A model generated the notes under the pieces. The model had not been told where the DNA came from. It saw nothing but the letters and a program-made list of their open reading frames with translations, and ran no database searches. Shown piece by piece: positions 27,947 through 37,295 of a DNA stretch of 64,000 nucleotides. The stretch spans positions 1 through 64,000 of the forward strand of contig NZ_POVU01000004.1 in assembly GCF_003261585.1 (NCBI RefSeq), given 5' to 3'. Source of the DNA: Acinetobacter sp. MB5. GTDB taxonomy: Bacteria > Pseudomonadota > Gammaproteobacteria > Pseudomonadales > Moraxellaceae. Position 1 is the first letter of the stretch, and every line of letters begins with the position of its first letter. A program made the translations under genes and the position numbers.

Positions 27947-28711
27947 TCAGCCATAAAAATGCTGCTTTAAATGTTGGCTATAATCTGTCAAATACTGATC
28001 TAGTTGCTCACGCCGATTGGCTTTTGGCATGCTTTGCGCTGCCAGTTGTGCTTGCTTAAACTCTAACTGCTTTAAAATTTCTGTTTGCTCATCCTGCGAA
28101 AGCACGGCTTTTTCTTTCTGTTGTTTTTTGATCTCTAAATAATTTTCCGCCCATACGCGTAGCGGATCATTCGGATCAATTTGGGCAAACAAATCGGTGA
28201 TCAGTAATGCAGGCATACTTTCCTGTAGTGCCAGTTCAGCCGACAATAACCCACGAATCGAGTAAAACACTTTTTTATAGGTAAAGTTATCGGCAACTTG
28301 CATGACTTTCATGCCATTTTCAGCCAAAGATAAATAGTGATAATACAAGGCACTATAGTCAATCAGTTCCAGTAGTCCTTGTTTAAAGCTATTCCATTCA
28401 GGCACAACATTGAGATATTCGATATGCGCCCTTACCCACTCCAAAACAGTTGGGTTGCTTTTTGCCAAAAGCCCTAACATTTTGTCGAGGTCATAGGACA
28501 CAAAATCAAAATCACCGTCCATAATTTCGATCAAATCTCGATGTTTCTTATAATCAAAATACTGGGCTTTGCTAGGTAAATGAAACCCCCGAACATCATA
28601 ATCGCTGTCAGGGCTTGCCATGCCCCATAAGCGGCTACCACTCTCAATATAAAACAGCGGAATATCTTGGCGTTGTTCAAAAAGTTGTTGGATATTTTTT
28701 TCGATGTTCAT
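27947..28711 (-). CDS. Predicted nucleotidyltransferase (DNA polymerase beta superfamily, RlaP-like)
   Basis: A 254-residue protein with the nucleotidyltransferase signature GSRLWGMASPDSDYDVRG: Gly25-Ser26 and the catalytic DxD, Asp37/Asp39. The C-terminal half is helical. It fits the uncharacterised nucleotidyltransferase family COG3541. Substrate unknown; it could modify RNA, a nucleotide or a protein. Its ATG overlaps the stop of the upstream gene (ATGA), so the two are translationally coupled. Confidence 0.8.
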   Translation of the reverse strand: MNIEKNIQQLFEQRQDIPLFYIESGSRLWGMASPDSDYDVRGFHLPSKAQYFDYKKHRDLIEIMDGDFDFVSYDLDKMLGLLAKSNPTVLEWVRAHIEYLNVVPEWNSFKQGLLELIDYSALYYHYLSLAENGMKVMQVADNFTYKKVFYSIRGLLSAELALQESMPALLITDLFAQIDPNDPLRVWAENYLEIKKQQKEKAVLSQDEQTEILKQLEFKQAQLAAQSMPKANRREQLDQYLTDYSQHLKQHFYG

Positions 28712-29112
28712 GTCTTTTCCTCTACAAACTCTATAATAAAATTTTCACCATCCCATAATTTAACTATTCCAACCCAATTGAGTTTTGCATTAAATGTATT
28801 CTTAAATTGACTTCCATCTGCACCTTTTAAAATTTCTTCAAAGTTTTTAGACAGCGTAATAATTGGACGAACTTTTAAATTTTTAAGATAAGCGATTTCA
28901 ATATTTTTTCTAAACTCTTGATTTCCAAGCCCTGACCACCTTGATACTTTATCTTTATATATCTGTATACGACTTTCTTTATTAAATACTAATAGTGGCT
29001 GATGCCCCCAGATACTAACAACTAACTCATCTTTATCGTTAAATGCTGAAACAGACCACTGTATATTTTTTTGTTTTGCTCCAAACTTTTTAAATTCATC
29101 AGAAATACCCAT
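28708..29112 (-). CDS. Uncharacterised AT-rich protein coupled to the nucleotidyltransferase
   Basis: A 134-residue protein of no recognised family, with Lys-rich composition, several aromatic residues (RWSGLGNQEFRKN, NWVGIVKLWDG) and no signal peptide. A hand count over 28801-28980 gives about 29% G+C, against about 48% in 28201-28260 of its partner gene, so it is probably foreign. It overlaps the nucleotidyltransferase start by 4 bp. Confidence 0.6.
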   Translation of the reverse strand: MGISDEFKKFGAKQKNIQWSVSAFNDKDELVVSIWGHQPLLVFNKESRIQIYKDKVSRWSGLGNQEFRKNIEIAYLKNLKVRPIITLSKNFEEILKGADGSQFKNTFNAKLNWVGIVKLWDGENFIIEFVEEKT

Positions 29113-29187
29113 AAATTTATAATCCTTCGTAAAAAAAGCGCATCTTTCGACACGCTTTTAGCAGAATTTTTTCTATTCAATCAAGTC

Positions 29188-30597
29188 TTAAAGATCAAAT
29201 AATTTGCCTGGGTTCATTAAACCATTCGGGTCAAAAACTTTCTTCAAGGCTTTCATATATTCAATTTCTTCAGCAGAACGGCTGTATTGCAAATAAGGCT
29301 TTTTCGTCATACCCACACCATGTTCAGCCGAAATTGAACCGTTATATTTTTTCACGGTATCGAACACATACTTGTTCACCACCTGACATTTGGCAAAGAA
29401 TTCATCTTTAGTCAAATCCGCAGGTTTTAAGATGTTCAAGTGCAGGTTACCGTCACCAATATGACCAAACCAGCAGATTTCAAAGTCTGGGTAGTTTTCA
29501 GTCACAATCGCATCAATTTCTTTAATAAATGCAGGGACATGAGTAATTAACACTGAAATATCGTTTTTGTACGGAATAAACGGCGCAATCGACTCTGAAA
29601 TATCTTCACGTAAACGCCATAAGCTGTGGACTTGATCTAGGCTTTGGCTCATCACACCATCAAGTACCCAGCCTTGTTCCATGCAGTGCTCAAAGATTTC
29701 CATGGCTTTGTCCATGATCGGCTCGTATGGCGCTTCAAACTCAAGCAACACATAGAATGGACATTGAGTTTCAAATGGACGTTGTACATGACCGTTGTCT
29801 AAAACTTTTTGCATCGCAAGTTCACCAAAGAACTCAAATGCAGTCAGGTCAATCTTGCTTTGGAATGCGTGTAACAATGGCATGATTGCGTCGAAGTCAG
29901 GGACACCGAGTACCATCACTTGCAAGTCTTGTGGCTGACGCTCAAGCTTGATTTCAGCTTCTGTCACCAAGCCCAAAGTCCCTTCACCACCAATAAACAA
30001 ATGCTGAAGCGCATAACCTGTTGCGTTTTTGATCATGCCTTTGTTGAGGTGCAGGATATCGCCTTTACCCGTCACAACGGTCAGACCCAACACCCAGTTA
30101 CGGGTCATGCCGTATTTAATCACTTTAATACCGCCAGCATTGGTGCCGATGTTACCGCCAATCTGACTTGAACCTGCCGATGCGAAATCGACTGGATAAT
30201 ACATGCCTTGTTCTTCTGCATAGTTTTGCAGTTGCTCTGTCACCACGCCTGTCTGCACGCGAACCATGCGATCTGCTGGGAAGAATTCCAGAATCTGGTT
30301 CATCTTGTCCATGCTCACCACGATTTCACCGTTGGCTGCAACTGCACCCGCTGACAAACCTGTACGACCACCCGATGGTGTAATTGCGACATTGAACTGA
30401 TTCGCAAGTTGAACTATGGCCTGAACTTGTTCGGTACTCGATGGAAATACCACGACAGAAGGATTTGGGTCAAAGTGCTTAGTATGGTCTTTACCCCAGT
30501 TTTCTAAGCTATCGGCATCAGTTTTGATGCGATTTTCACCTACAATGGCCGTCAGTTGAGTCAGTAAGTCAGGTGATAAAGCGACAGAAGCATTCAT
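29188..30597 (-). CDS. FAD-linked D-2-hydroxyacid dehydrogenase (D-2-hydroxyglutarate dehydrogenase type)
   Basis: A 469-residue flavoenzyme of the FAD_binding_4/FAD-oxidase_C family. The FAD-binding motifs are PSGGRTGLSAG and GGNIGTNAGG; the metal/substrate histidines lie in GHIGDGNLHLN and SAEHGVG. ATG 30597 starts the conserved MNASVALSPDLL. The gene is divergent from serA. In Pseudomonas, a D-2-hydroxyglutarate dehydrogenase regenerates 2-oxoglutarate from the D-2-hydroxyglutarate made by SerA, so the same coupling is likely here. D-lactate dehydrogenase is the alternative. Confidence 0.85.
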   Translation of the reverse strand: MNASVALSPDLLTQLTAIVGENRIKTDADSLENWGKDHTKHFDPNPSVVVFPSSTEQVQAIVQLANQFNVAITPSGGRTGLSAGAVAANGEIVVSMDKMNQILEFFPADRMVRVQTGVVTEQLQNYAEEQGMYYPVDFASAGSSQIGGNIGTNAGGIKVIKYGMTRNWVLGLTVVTGKGDILHLNKGMIKNATGYALQHLFIGGEGTLGLVTEAEIKLERQPQDLQVMVLGVPDFDAIMPLLHAFQSKIDLTAFEFFGELAMQKVLDNGHVQRPFETQCPFYVLLEFEAPYEPIMDKAMEIFEHCMEQGWVLDGVMSQSLDQVHSLWRLREDISESIAPFIPYKNDISVLITHVPAFIKEIDAIVTENYPDFEICWFGHIGDGNLHLNILKPADLTKDEFFAKCQVVNKYVFDTVKKYNGSISAEHGVGMTKKPYLQYSRSAEEIEYMKALKKVFDPNGLMNPGKLFDL

Positions 30598-30686
30598 CGT
30601 GTACACGCCTAGCAAGAAATAAACAAGTTGTTGCTCACTATGTTATCATATTGCGACCAAATTTGGCCTTATGTAGCGGAGCGGTA

Positions 30687-31919
30687 ATGAGCCAACATCT
30701 ATCACTACCTAAAGATAAAATTCGTTTCTTATTGTTAGAAGGTGTGCATCAAAATGCCATCGACACTTTAAATGCTGCGGGTTATACCAACATCGACTAT
30801 CGTAAAACTGCGCTTGAAGGCGAAGCTTTAAAAGAAGCGATTCAAGATGCACACTTTATTGGTATTCGTTCTCGTACACAATTGACTGAAGAAGTGTTTG
30901 CAGCAGCAAACAAATTGATCGCAGTTGGTTGTTTCTGTATCGGAACAAACCAAGTCGACCTTAAAGCGGCAATGAGCCGTGGTATTCCAGTATTTAACGC
31001 ACCATATTCAAATACACGTTCGGTTGCTGAACTTGTTCTTGCAGAAACTATTCTGTTACTTCGTGGCGTGCCAGAGAAATCTGCAAGCTGTCACCGTGGT
31101 GGCTGGAACAAATCTGCGAATGGTTCTTTCGAAACTCGTGGAAAAACTTTAGGTATTGTTGGTTACGGTTCAATTGGTTCGCAACTTTCTGTACTTGCAG
31201 AAAGCATGGGTATGCACGTGATTTATTACGATGCAGTAACTAAGCTTCCAATGGGTAACGCACGCCAAGTCGGTTCTTTAGACGAATTGCTTGAAACTGC
31301 TGACGTGGTAACACTCCATGTTCCAGACGTTCCATCTACACGCAACTTCTTCGGTAAAGCTCAATTTGCCAAAATGAAAGAAGGTGCAATCTTCCTGAAT
31401 GCTGCACGTGGTACATGTGTGGTGATTGAAGATTTGGCAGATTCAATCAAAGCAGGTCACATTGCAGGTGCTGCGGTTGACGTGTTCCCGAAAGAGCCTA
31501 AAGCGAACGGTGAAGAGTTTGTTTCTCCACTTCGTGGCCTAGACAACGTGATCTTAACGCCTCACGTGGGTGGTTCAACCATGGAAGCGCAAGCCAACAT
31601 CGGTTTAGAAGTGGCTGAGAAATTTGTAGCTTACTCTGACAAAGGTATGACGCTTTCTGCGGTGAACTTCCCAGAAATCGCATTGCCAATGACTGAAGGT
31701 AAACACCGTTTACTTCACATCCACAAAAACATTCCGGGTGTATTGTCAAAAATCAACAACTTGTTTGCTGAGCAAGGCATCAACATTTCTGGTCAGACTT
31801 TAATGACTAAAGGTGATGTTGGTTACTTGGTGATGGATGTTGACGCGTCTGCATCTCACGAAGCGCTAGAAATGCTGAACGATGTTGAAGGTACAATCCG
31901 CGTTCGCGTATTGTTCTAA
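30687..31919 (+). CDS. serA: D-3-phosphoglycerate dehydrogenase
   Basis: A 410-residue enzyme, the same length as E. coli SerA, that catalyses the first step of serine synthesis. It has the NAD-binding motif GIVGYGSIGSQLS, catalytic Arg in NAARGT, Glu in FPKEP and His in TPHVGGS, and a C-terminal ACT domain (about residues 335-410) that binds serine. The ATG at 30687 follows GGAGCGG; the open frame upstream to 30573 belongs to the divergent promoter region. Confidence 0.97.
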   Translation: MSQHLSLPKDKIRFLLLEGVHQNAIDTLNAAGYTNIDYRKTALEGEALKEAIQDAHFIGIRSRTQLTEEVFAAANKLIAVGCFCIGTNQVDLKAAMSRGIPVFNAPYSNTRSVAELVLAETILLLRGVPEKSASCHRGGWNKSANGSFETRGKTLGIVGYGSIGSQLSVLAESMGMHVIYYDAVTKLPMGNARQVGSLDELLETADVVTLHVPDVPSTRNFFGKAQFAKMKEGAIFLNAARGTCVVIEDLADSIKAGHIAGAAVDVFPKEPKANGEEFVSPLRGLDNVILTPHVGGSTMEAQANIGLEVAEKFVAYSDKGMTLSAVNFPEIALPMTEGKHRLLHIHKNIPGVLSKINNLFAEQGINISGQTLMTKGDVGYLVMDVDASASHEALEMLNDVEGTIRVRVLF

Positions 31920-31931
31920 GCTTCAACACCC

Positions 31932-31964
31932 AAAAAGCCACAGCCTTGTGTTGTGGCTTTTTTT
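31932..31964 (+). terminator. Terminator of serA
   Basis: An 11-bp perfect stem (31932-31942 with 31952-31962, core GCCACA) followed by a T tract. Confidence 0.92.
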
Positions 31965-32001
31965 ATTTCTACTTTTTACCATTTAGTTAAATCATTCCAA
32001 T

Positions 32002-32910
32002 ATGGGCTTTTTTAAAAATAATACGACGGTTCAATCCATCGCCCTACTTATGGTTGCCATTGTCAGTGTGCAAACCAGTGCTTCACTGGCTAAAGCTTTA
32101 TTTGCGACATTTCCCGTACTCAGTATCTCCGCGCTCAGACTTCTGTTCGGGTTTATGTTGCTGGCAATTTTTTTCAAAATTTGGCGGGTAGCATGGCAGC
32201 AAATTCGCTGGGCATCGATTATCGGCTATGGCTTGGCTTTAGCAGGCATGAATGCCCTGTTTTACTTGTCCCTGCATCGCTTGCCTTTAGGGATTGCCGT
32301 CTCCTTTGAATTTATTGGCCCACTCAGTGTGGCTTTACTGCATGCCAAGCAACGCTATGATCTGGTTTGGGTTGGTTTAGCAATTTTAGGCTTAGTACTG
32401 CTTTTTCCGTGGAGTCAGACAGGTCAGGCTCTCGATCCTGTAGGAATTGTCTTGGCGATTGGGGCGGGTGCTTGTTGGGCAGTCTATATTTTAACGGGTA
32501 ATCGCCCTTCAGGAATTTTGGGCAATCATACCGTTTGCTTGGGTATGTTCATCGGTTCTTGTGTACTGCTACCGATTGCGCTCTGGATCGGAACACCTGT
32601 CACCGTCTTACAGCCACCTTATTTGCTGTATTTTATTGCTCTGGCATTTCTCGCCAGCGCTCTGCCTTTTTCGATGGAAATGGTGGCATTACGCCATTTA
32701 AGTCCGTTGGTTTTTGGGACATTGACCAGTCTAGAACCTGCCTTTGCCGCACTTTCAGGGGTCTTGTTTTTATCTGAACATCTGCTTTGGACACAATGGC
32801 TGGCACTTGCCACCATTATCATTGCATCGATTGGTTGTACTTACACCACCCAACGCGCCAAGCAAAAAGTGGAACAACAACTCAATTCGCTCAAATCAGA
32901 TCAGATATAA
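32002..32910 (+). CDS. rhtA: RhtA-like threonine/homoserine exporter (EamA family)
   Basis: A 302-residue inner-membrane protein with about ten segments. It shares with E. coli RhtA the stretches ASLAKALF, PLGIAVSFEFIGPLSVAL, LAIGAGACWAVYILTG and FGTLTSLEPAFAALSG. RhtA exports threonine, homoserine and related amino acids. Its position after serA may be coincidental, because a terminator separates them. Confidence 0.85.
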   Translation: MGFFKNNTTVQSIALLMVAIVSVQTSASLAKALFATFPVLSISALRLLFGFMLLAIFFKIWRVAWQQIRWASIIGYGLALAGMNALFYLSLHRLPLGIAVSFEFIGPLSVALLHAKQRYDLVWVGLAILGLVLLFPWSQTGQALDPVGIVLAIGAGACWAVYILTGNRPSGILGNHTVCLGMFIGSCVLLPIALWIGTPVTVLQPPYLLYFIALAFLASALPFSMEMVALRHLSPLVFGTLTSLEPAFAALSGVLFLSEHLLWTQWLALATIIIASIGCTYTTQRAKQKVEQQLNSLKSDQI

Positions 32911-32936
32911 AAAAGTGGCGATCAACGCCACTTTTT
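32910..32936 (+). terminator. Terminator of the rhtA-like gene
   Basis: An 11-bp perfect stem (32910-32920 with 32926-32936, core GTGGCG) around loop ATCAA. It also faces the convergent TauE gene. Confidence 0.9.
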
Positions 32937-32980
32937 ATTTTATGCTTGGAACCTGAATAATGACTCAGTTCTGTTTCCGA

Positions 32981-33751
32981 TTAACCTGAAGTAAAAGTTT
33001 GATAACCAATACGGCAAATCAAAATCGTCACCAAAACCAAGAAAATCTTACGTACAAAGCCGCTGCCATACTTCATCGCGACACGCACCCCGACCACTGA
33101 GCCTGCCACATTGGCAGCTGCCATCATCAAACCAATATGTAAAATAGCGTGACCTGTTGGAATTAAAAAGCTCAATGCAGCAAGGTTGGTCATAAAGTTG
33201 CCAATTTTCGACAATGCCGAAGCATGCAGAAAGTCCACACCTAAAAAGCGGATGAAGAAGAAAATGAAAAAGCTGCCTGTCCCAGGGCCAAAAATCCCGT
33301 CGTAGAAACCAATCAACAAGCTACCAATCGCAGCCAACACCAATAGTTTCGGGGTAATGTGTAAATCAACTGCAACCTGTCCAAAACTTTTTTTCATAAA
33401 AGTATAAATGGCAATTAGGATCAGCATGAGCAACACAAAAGGACGTAATACAGATTGGGGAATCAAAGACAAACAGGCCGCACCCGCAAATGAGCTGATG
33501 AGCGAACAAATCCCAATTACAATCAGCAATTTCCACTGCAACTTTACTTTGCGGGCAAAGGTAAAGGCTGCTGACCCTGTCCCAAAAATAGAAGAAACCT
33601 TATTGGTTCCGATTACCGTAGCGGTCGCCATGTTGGGGAAAGTACTCATAATCCCCGGAATCTGAATCAGCCCGCCTCCACCAACAGCAGCATCAATTGC
33701 CCCTGCGGTAAATGCAAAACCAATCAGACTTAAGATCGTTATCGTGTCCAT
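32981..33751 (-). CDS. TSUP family transporter (TauE/SafE, YfcA-like)
   Basis: A 256-residue membrane protein with about eight segments in two repeats. The signatures AAVGGGGLIQIP and GIFGPGTGSFFIF mark the sulfite exporter TauE/SafE family. Family members export sulfonates, sulfite or other anions; substrate unknown. It is downstream of truB on the same strand with a 19-bp gap. Confidence 0.85.
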   Translation of the reverse strand: MDTITILSLIGFAFTAGAIDAAVGGGGLIQIPGIMSTFPNMATATVIGTNKVSSIFGTGSAAFTFARKVKLQWKLLIVIGICSLISSFAGAACLSLIPQSVLRPFVLLMLILIAIYTFMKKSFGQVAVDLHITPKLLVLAAIGSLLIGFYDGIFGPGTGSFFIFFFIRFLGVDFLHASALSKIGNFMTNLAALSFLIPTGHAILHIGLMMAAANVAGSVVGVRVAMKYGSGFVRKIFLVLVTILICRIGYQTFTSG

Positions 33752-33770
33752 ACAGTAATCATCACTTTTC

Positions 33771-34676
33771 TCATAAATGCAAAACTCGCTTAGGAACTAA
33801 GCGTTTTTTATCGGTAATTTGAGCCAAACCTAAACAGCGTTCGCCATCAAATACCAAAACTTGCTCTGCTGCTTCATGGTCAATATTGCTTTCCAGCCCA
33901 TTACAGAAATATTTGCTACGTCCCTCAGGAATCTGAACTTGCGGAAAATGCTCCACAGGTGCATATGCTGGCAACAACAATGCTTCACGTTCAGCCTCAG
34001 TTAAACTTTCCAAATATTCCAAGGTGTAGCTCGGAATCAAATCAAAAGGACCTGTTGCAGTACGATGCAATGCACTTAAATGCCCCCCACAGCCCAGTGC
34101 CTCGCCAATATCTTCCCCCAACACACGAATGTATGTGCCTTTAGAGCAAATCACATCTAAAGTTAAGCTGTCTTCTGTAAATTCAATCAGTTGTAATTGG
34201 TAAATCGTAATTGGACGTGGCTCACGCTCAATCACAATCCCTTGACGCGCCAATTCATATAAGGGCTTGCCATGTTTTTTTAATGCCGAATACATCGGTG
34301 GAATTTGTTGAATATCACCACGGAACTGTTCAAGTACCTGTTCAATTTTGTCTGTTGTTAGTTCAGGTACCGCACGCTGTTGTAAAACCTCACCTTCCAC
34401 ATCGCCTGTAGTCGTGGTTTGCCCAAGCTTCACGGTGGTTTGATAGCGCTTTACTGAATCGAGCAAATAATGCGAAAACTTGGTCGCCTCACCCAAACAG
34501 ATTGGTAACAACCCTGTCGCCAAGGGATCAAGTGCCCCTGTATGCCCTGCTTTTTCTGCCCGATATAACCAACGCACTTTTTGTAATGCGCCATTCGAAC
34601 TAATCTCAAGAGGTTTATTGAGTAGAAATACACCACTAATTGGACGGCGCTGGATTTTAGGCTTAGCAACTGACAT
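33771..34676 (-). CDS. truB: tRNA pseudouridine-55 synthase
   Basis: A 301-residue enzyme that makes pseudouridine 55 in the T-loop of tRNAs. The catalytic Asp lies in [15 protein letters not shown] and the motif [17 protein letters not shown] is present; a C-terminal PUA-like segment follows. ATG 34676 ([15 protein letters not shown]) is preferred to the GTG at 34703. Confidence 0.95.
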   Translation of the reverse strand: MSVAKPKIQRRPISGVFLLNKPLEISSNGALQKVRWLYRAEKAGHTGALDPLATGLLPICLGEATKFSHYLLDSVKRYQTTVKLGQTTTTGDVEGEVLQQRAVPELTTDKIEQVLEQFRGDIQQIPPMYSALKKHGKPLYELARQGIVIEREPRPITIYQLQLIEFTEDSLTLDVICSKGTYIRVLGEDIGEALGCGGHLSALHRTATGPFDLIPSYTLEYLESLTEAEREALLLPAYAPVEHFPQVQIPEGRSKYFCNGLESNIDHEAAEQVLVFDGERCLGLAQITDKKRLVPKRVLHL

Positions 34677-34796
34677 AAGAAAAATGGTGAGCAAAAATGA
34701 CACGCCATCTTAACAAAAGCCTAAACAATCTTCAGCAGAAGAATGTACGTATTCTCAGCAGATGAATTTTTATTGTTTGAACCAATTAACAGCAAT

Positions 34797-34823
34797 AAAA
34801 AAATGCGCCAATTGGCGCATTTT
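34797..34823 (-). terminator. Terminator of the rpsP-rimM-trmD-rplS operon
   Basis: A 10-bp perfect stem (34800-34809 with 34814-34823, core TGCGCC) around AATT. On the minus strand it is followed by a T tract (A run 34797-34803). Confidence 0.92.
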
Positions 34824-34843
34824 CTTGACTCAAATAAAGCGAA

Positions 34844-35212
34844 TTACGCTTTACGAGCTGGTAATTTTTCACGAATACGTGCAGCTTTACCAGACAAGTC
34901 ACGAAGATAGTAAAGTTTCGCACGGCGAACATCACCACGACGTTTAACTTCAATTTTAGCAACGATTGGAGAGTGAGTTTGGAAAACACGCTCAACACCA
35001 ACACCGCTAGAAATTTTACGAACTGTAAAAGCTGAGTTCAAACCACGGTTTTTCTTAGCAATTACAACACCTTCAAAAGCCTGAAGACGCTCACGATCGC
35101 CCTCTTTTACTTTTACTTGCACAATGACAGTGTCACCTGGAGCAAATGCAGGAAGGTCAGATTTTAACTGTGCGTTTTCAACAGCTTGAACTAAAGGATG
35201 CTTACCGCTCAT
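34844..35212 (-). CDS. rplS: 50S ribosomal protein L19
   Basis: A 122-residue ribosomal protein at the 30S-50S interface. The core motif is [23 protein letters not shown] 35212 starts [11 protein letters not shown]; a GTG upstream at 35257 lies in leader sequence. It is the last gene of the operon and is preceded by an unusual hairpin-rich spacer of 318 bp. Confidence 0.98.
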   Translation of the reverse strand: MSGKHPLVQAVENAQLKSDLPAFAPGDTVIVQVKVKEGDRERLQAFEGVVIAKKNRGLNSAFTVRKISSGVGVERVFQTHSPIVAKIEVKRRGDVRRAKLYYLRDLSGKAARIREKLPARKA

Positions 35213-35530
35213 GGGGTATCTCCAATATATGTGGGTCAGAAGAGGTCTGAGATCCACTGGGTATAGAGGCTAAAGCGCATAGACCCGATTATCTTTCTCT
35301 TTATGCTTGACCACTTCAATGCACAAAGAGCCTATTAAAGAAGACTTAAACTCAAGTTTAAGTCCCGAATTTGAAGCAATGCTTCAAATTTATGCATAGA
35401 TCAACGCATTGGATATGTGTTCATCTTTGCAAAGAAGTACAACTTCTTATCTGGTGTTCAAGGAAAGCGTTAAATTCTCGACTTCCTTGTACAGAAGCAC
35501 AGCTTCTGTCTTGCGCTCGGGCAAAGATTC
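35213..35530 (-). other. Hairpin-rich spacer between trmD and rplS
   Basis: No coding sequence. At least seven inverted repeats occur: an imperfect long hairpin 35297-35330; 35343-35364 (9-bp stem); 35368-35390 (10 bp, loop AAT); 35432-35448 (7 bp, loop ACA); 35459-35489 (7 bp); 35491-35509 (8 bp, loop ACA); and 35521-35541 (9 bp, loop CTT), the last covering the trmD stop codon. None has a good T tract on the minus strand. This could be an RNA-processing or protective array giving rplS its own expression level. Confidence 0.75.
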
Positions 35531-36283
35531 TTAATCTTTGCTCTTTCCTCGCTCATCTTTAAGCCATTTTTTTTGCTGCTTGCTCAACTCAACTTGCTCG
35601 ACCAGCTCAGGTCTACGCGCTAAAGTCCGTTGATAACGCTGCAAAAAACGCCATTTTTCAATATTGGCATGATGTCCAGATTTAAGTACCTCTGGCACAT
35701 CTAGCCCTTCAAAATGGTCAGGCTTGGTATATTGTGGGCAGTCTAACAGACCATCCACAAAAGAATCTTGTATGTGAGATTGTTCATCTGACATGGCATC
35801 GGGTAAACGTCGAATAATGCTATCGAGCAAGACCATTGCAGGAAGTTCACCACCAGATAAAACGTAATCCCCAATCGACCATTCTTGATCTACATATTTC
35901 TGGATTAAACGCTCATCTACCCCTTCATAACGTCCACACAGCACAATCAAACCATCGTAATCGATAAAGTTTTGCACGGCATGTTCATTTAAGGTCTTTC
36001 CTTGTGGCGACATATACACCACAGGAACATGAACTGCTCCCGCTTGCTCTGCAAGCTGTTTGGCATGACGAATTGCTTTTGCCAAAGGCTCAGCCATCAT
36101 CACCATACCTGGACCACCACCAAACGGACGTTCATCCACACGTTTATAGTTGCCCTCAGCAAAATCACGCGGATTAATACAATTTACTTGTACAATGTCA
36201 CGCTTTGCTGCACGCCCGCTAATTCCGTATGCTGTAATCGCTTCAAACATTTCAGGAAAAAGCGTAATGACTGCAAAAAACAC
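35531..36283 (-). CDS. trmD: tRNA (guanine-37-N1)-methyltransferase
   Basis: A 250-residue SPOUT methyltransferase that makes m1G37, needed for reading-frame maintenance. Characteristic motifs are [29 protein letters not shown] and the knotted SAM site [14 protein letters not shown]. It lies 42 bp after rimM in the conserved operon. Confidence 0.97.
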   Translation of the reverse strand: MFFAVITLFPEMFEAITAYGISGRAAKRDIVQVNCINPRDFAEGNYKRVDERPFGGGPGMVMMAEPLAKAIRHAKQLAEQAGAVHVPVVYMSPQGKTLNEHAVQNFIDYDGLIVLCGRYEGVDERLIQKYVDQEWSIGDYVLSGGELPAMVLLDSIIRRLPDAMSDEQSHIQDSFVDGLLDCPQYTKPDHFEGLDVPEVLKSGHHANIEKWRFLQRYQRTLARRPELVEQVELSKQQKKWLKDERGKSKD

Positions 36284-36325
36284 CGCAGACTCCTCTTTCT
36301 TCCTGCTGTGTGAATCCTTTAGGGA

Positions 36326-36874
36326 TTAATAATCTACGCCCCAATTGACGTAAATACGACCAGCTTCAAGATCAACGCGCTGTACCACATCTTTATGCCA
36401 TGGAATCATACGCTCTTCAGCGTCTACGCTGTCTGCTGTGGCACGAACCACCATGACATCGTTTGCACCTGTTTCAAACAGTTCATGGATTTGACCGAGA
36501 TTCACTTCCTGTTCGTCATCATCGAGACCTAACACGGTTAAGCCTTTCAAATCTGACCAGTAGTACTCGTCCACGCCCGGTTGAGGCAGTTGCGATTTTG
36601 AAATCCAGATATTTGCGCCAACTAAATTGTCTGCTGCCGTGCGATCACTCACACCTTTAAGCGCAACAACCAAGCCTTTGCCATGTGGTTTCCAACGTTT
36701 TACATCAACAACTTGCCAACCTGCTTTGGTCTCAATGTACCAAGGCAGGTAGTCAAAGATGTTGCTCATGGGTTCTGTATTGGAATAGACCCAGAGCCAC
36801 CCATTCAAGCCATACGCTGAACGTAGCTGTCCAATCTGAATACGATCTTCAGGAACATTCTGTGTTGGTGTCAT
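36326..36874 (-). CDS. rimM: Ribosome maturation factor RimM
   Basis: A 182-residue 16S rRNA-processing protein that binds S19. The N-terminal motif is IGQLRSAYGLNGWLWVYS and the PRC-barrel domain occupies the C-terminal half, with EYYWSDLKGLTV. It is 16 bp after rpsP. Confidence 0.96.
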   Translation of the reverse strand: MTPTQNVPEDRIQIGQLRSAYGLNGWLWVYSNTEPMSNIFDYLPWYIETKAGWQVVDVKRWKPHGKGLVVALKGVSDRTAADNLVGANIWISKSQLPQPGVDEYYWSDLKGLTVLGLDDDEQEVNLGQIHELFETGANDVMVVRATADSVDAEERMIPWHKDVVQRVDLEAGRIYVNWGVDY

Positions 36875-36890
36875 GGGCTACCTACTACAA

Positions 36891-37148
36891 TTACGCAGTA
36901 GCAGCAGCTTTTTTAGCTTGAGCAGCTAAAGAAGCAACACGTTCAGAAGGTTGAGCACCTTGTGCAACCCAGTGAGCGAAACGGTCAGCATCTAAACGGA
37001 TTTTTTCTGCTTGACCTTGAGCTGTAGGGTTAAAGAAACCGATACGTTCGATGAAACGACCGTCACGTGCATTACGACTATCAGTCACAACGATTTGATA
37101 GAATGGACGTTTTTTAGCACCACCGCGAGTTAAACGAATAACAACCAT
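36891..37148 (-). CDS. rpsP: 30S ribosomal protein S16
   Basis: An 85-residue ribosomal protein; the N-terminus [20 protein letters not shown] is diagnostic. ATG 37148 is preferred to the upstream GTG-type extension. First gene of the rpsP-rimM-trmD-rplS operon, with its own promoter after the pilin operon. A small leader hairpin (GCCGA/TCGGC, 37185-37197) precedes it. Confidence 0.98.
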   Translation of the reverse strand: MVVIRLTRGGAKKRPFYQIVVTDSRNARDGRFIERIGFFNPTAQGQAEKIRLDADRFAHWVAQGAQPSERVASLAAQAKKAAATA

Positions 37149-37228
37149 GATAAAAACCTTATAATTTTTACGGATTATCCCTGCGCCGACCATCGGCAAC
37201 ACTTCAAACCCCTTTCATAGAGGGCAGC

Positions 37229-37257
37229 ATTTTACGTGATATTCACCCCAAATGAAA
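37229..37257 (-). promoter_or_regulatory. Promoter of rpsP
   Basis: On the minus strand, TTTCAT (37257-37252) and TAAAAT (37234-37229) have a 17-bp spacer. The -10 box is good and the -35 weak. It lies between the last pilin gene and rpsP. Confidence 0.55.
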
Positions 37258-37295
37258 GATCAAAATTTAAGTTATCCACAGTTTTGAATTTATTT

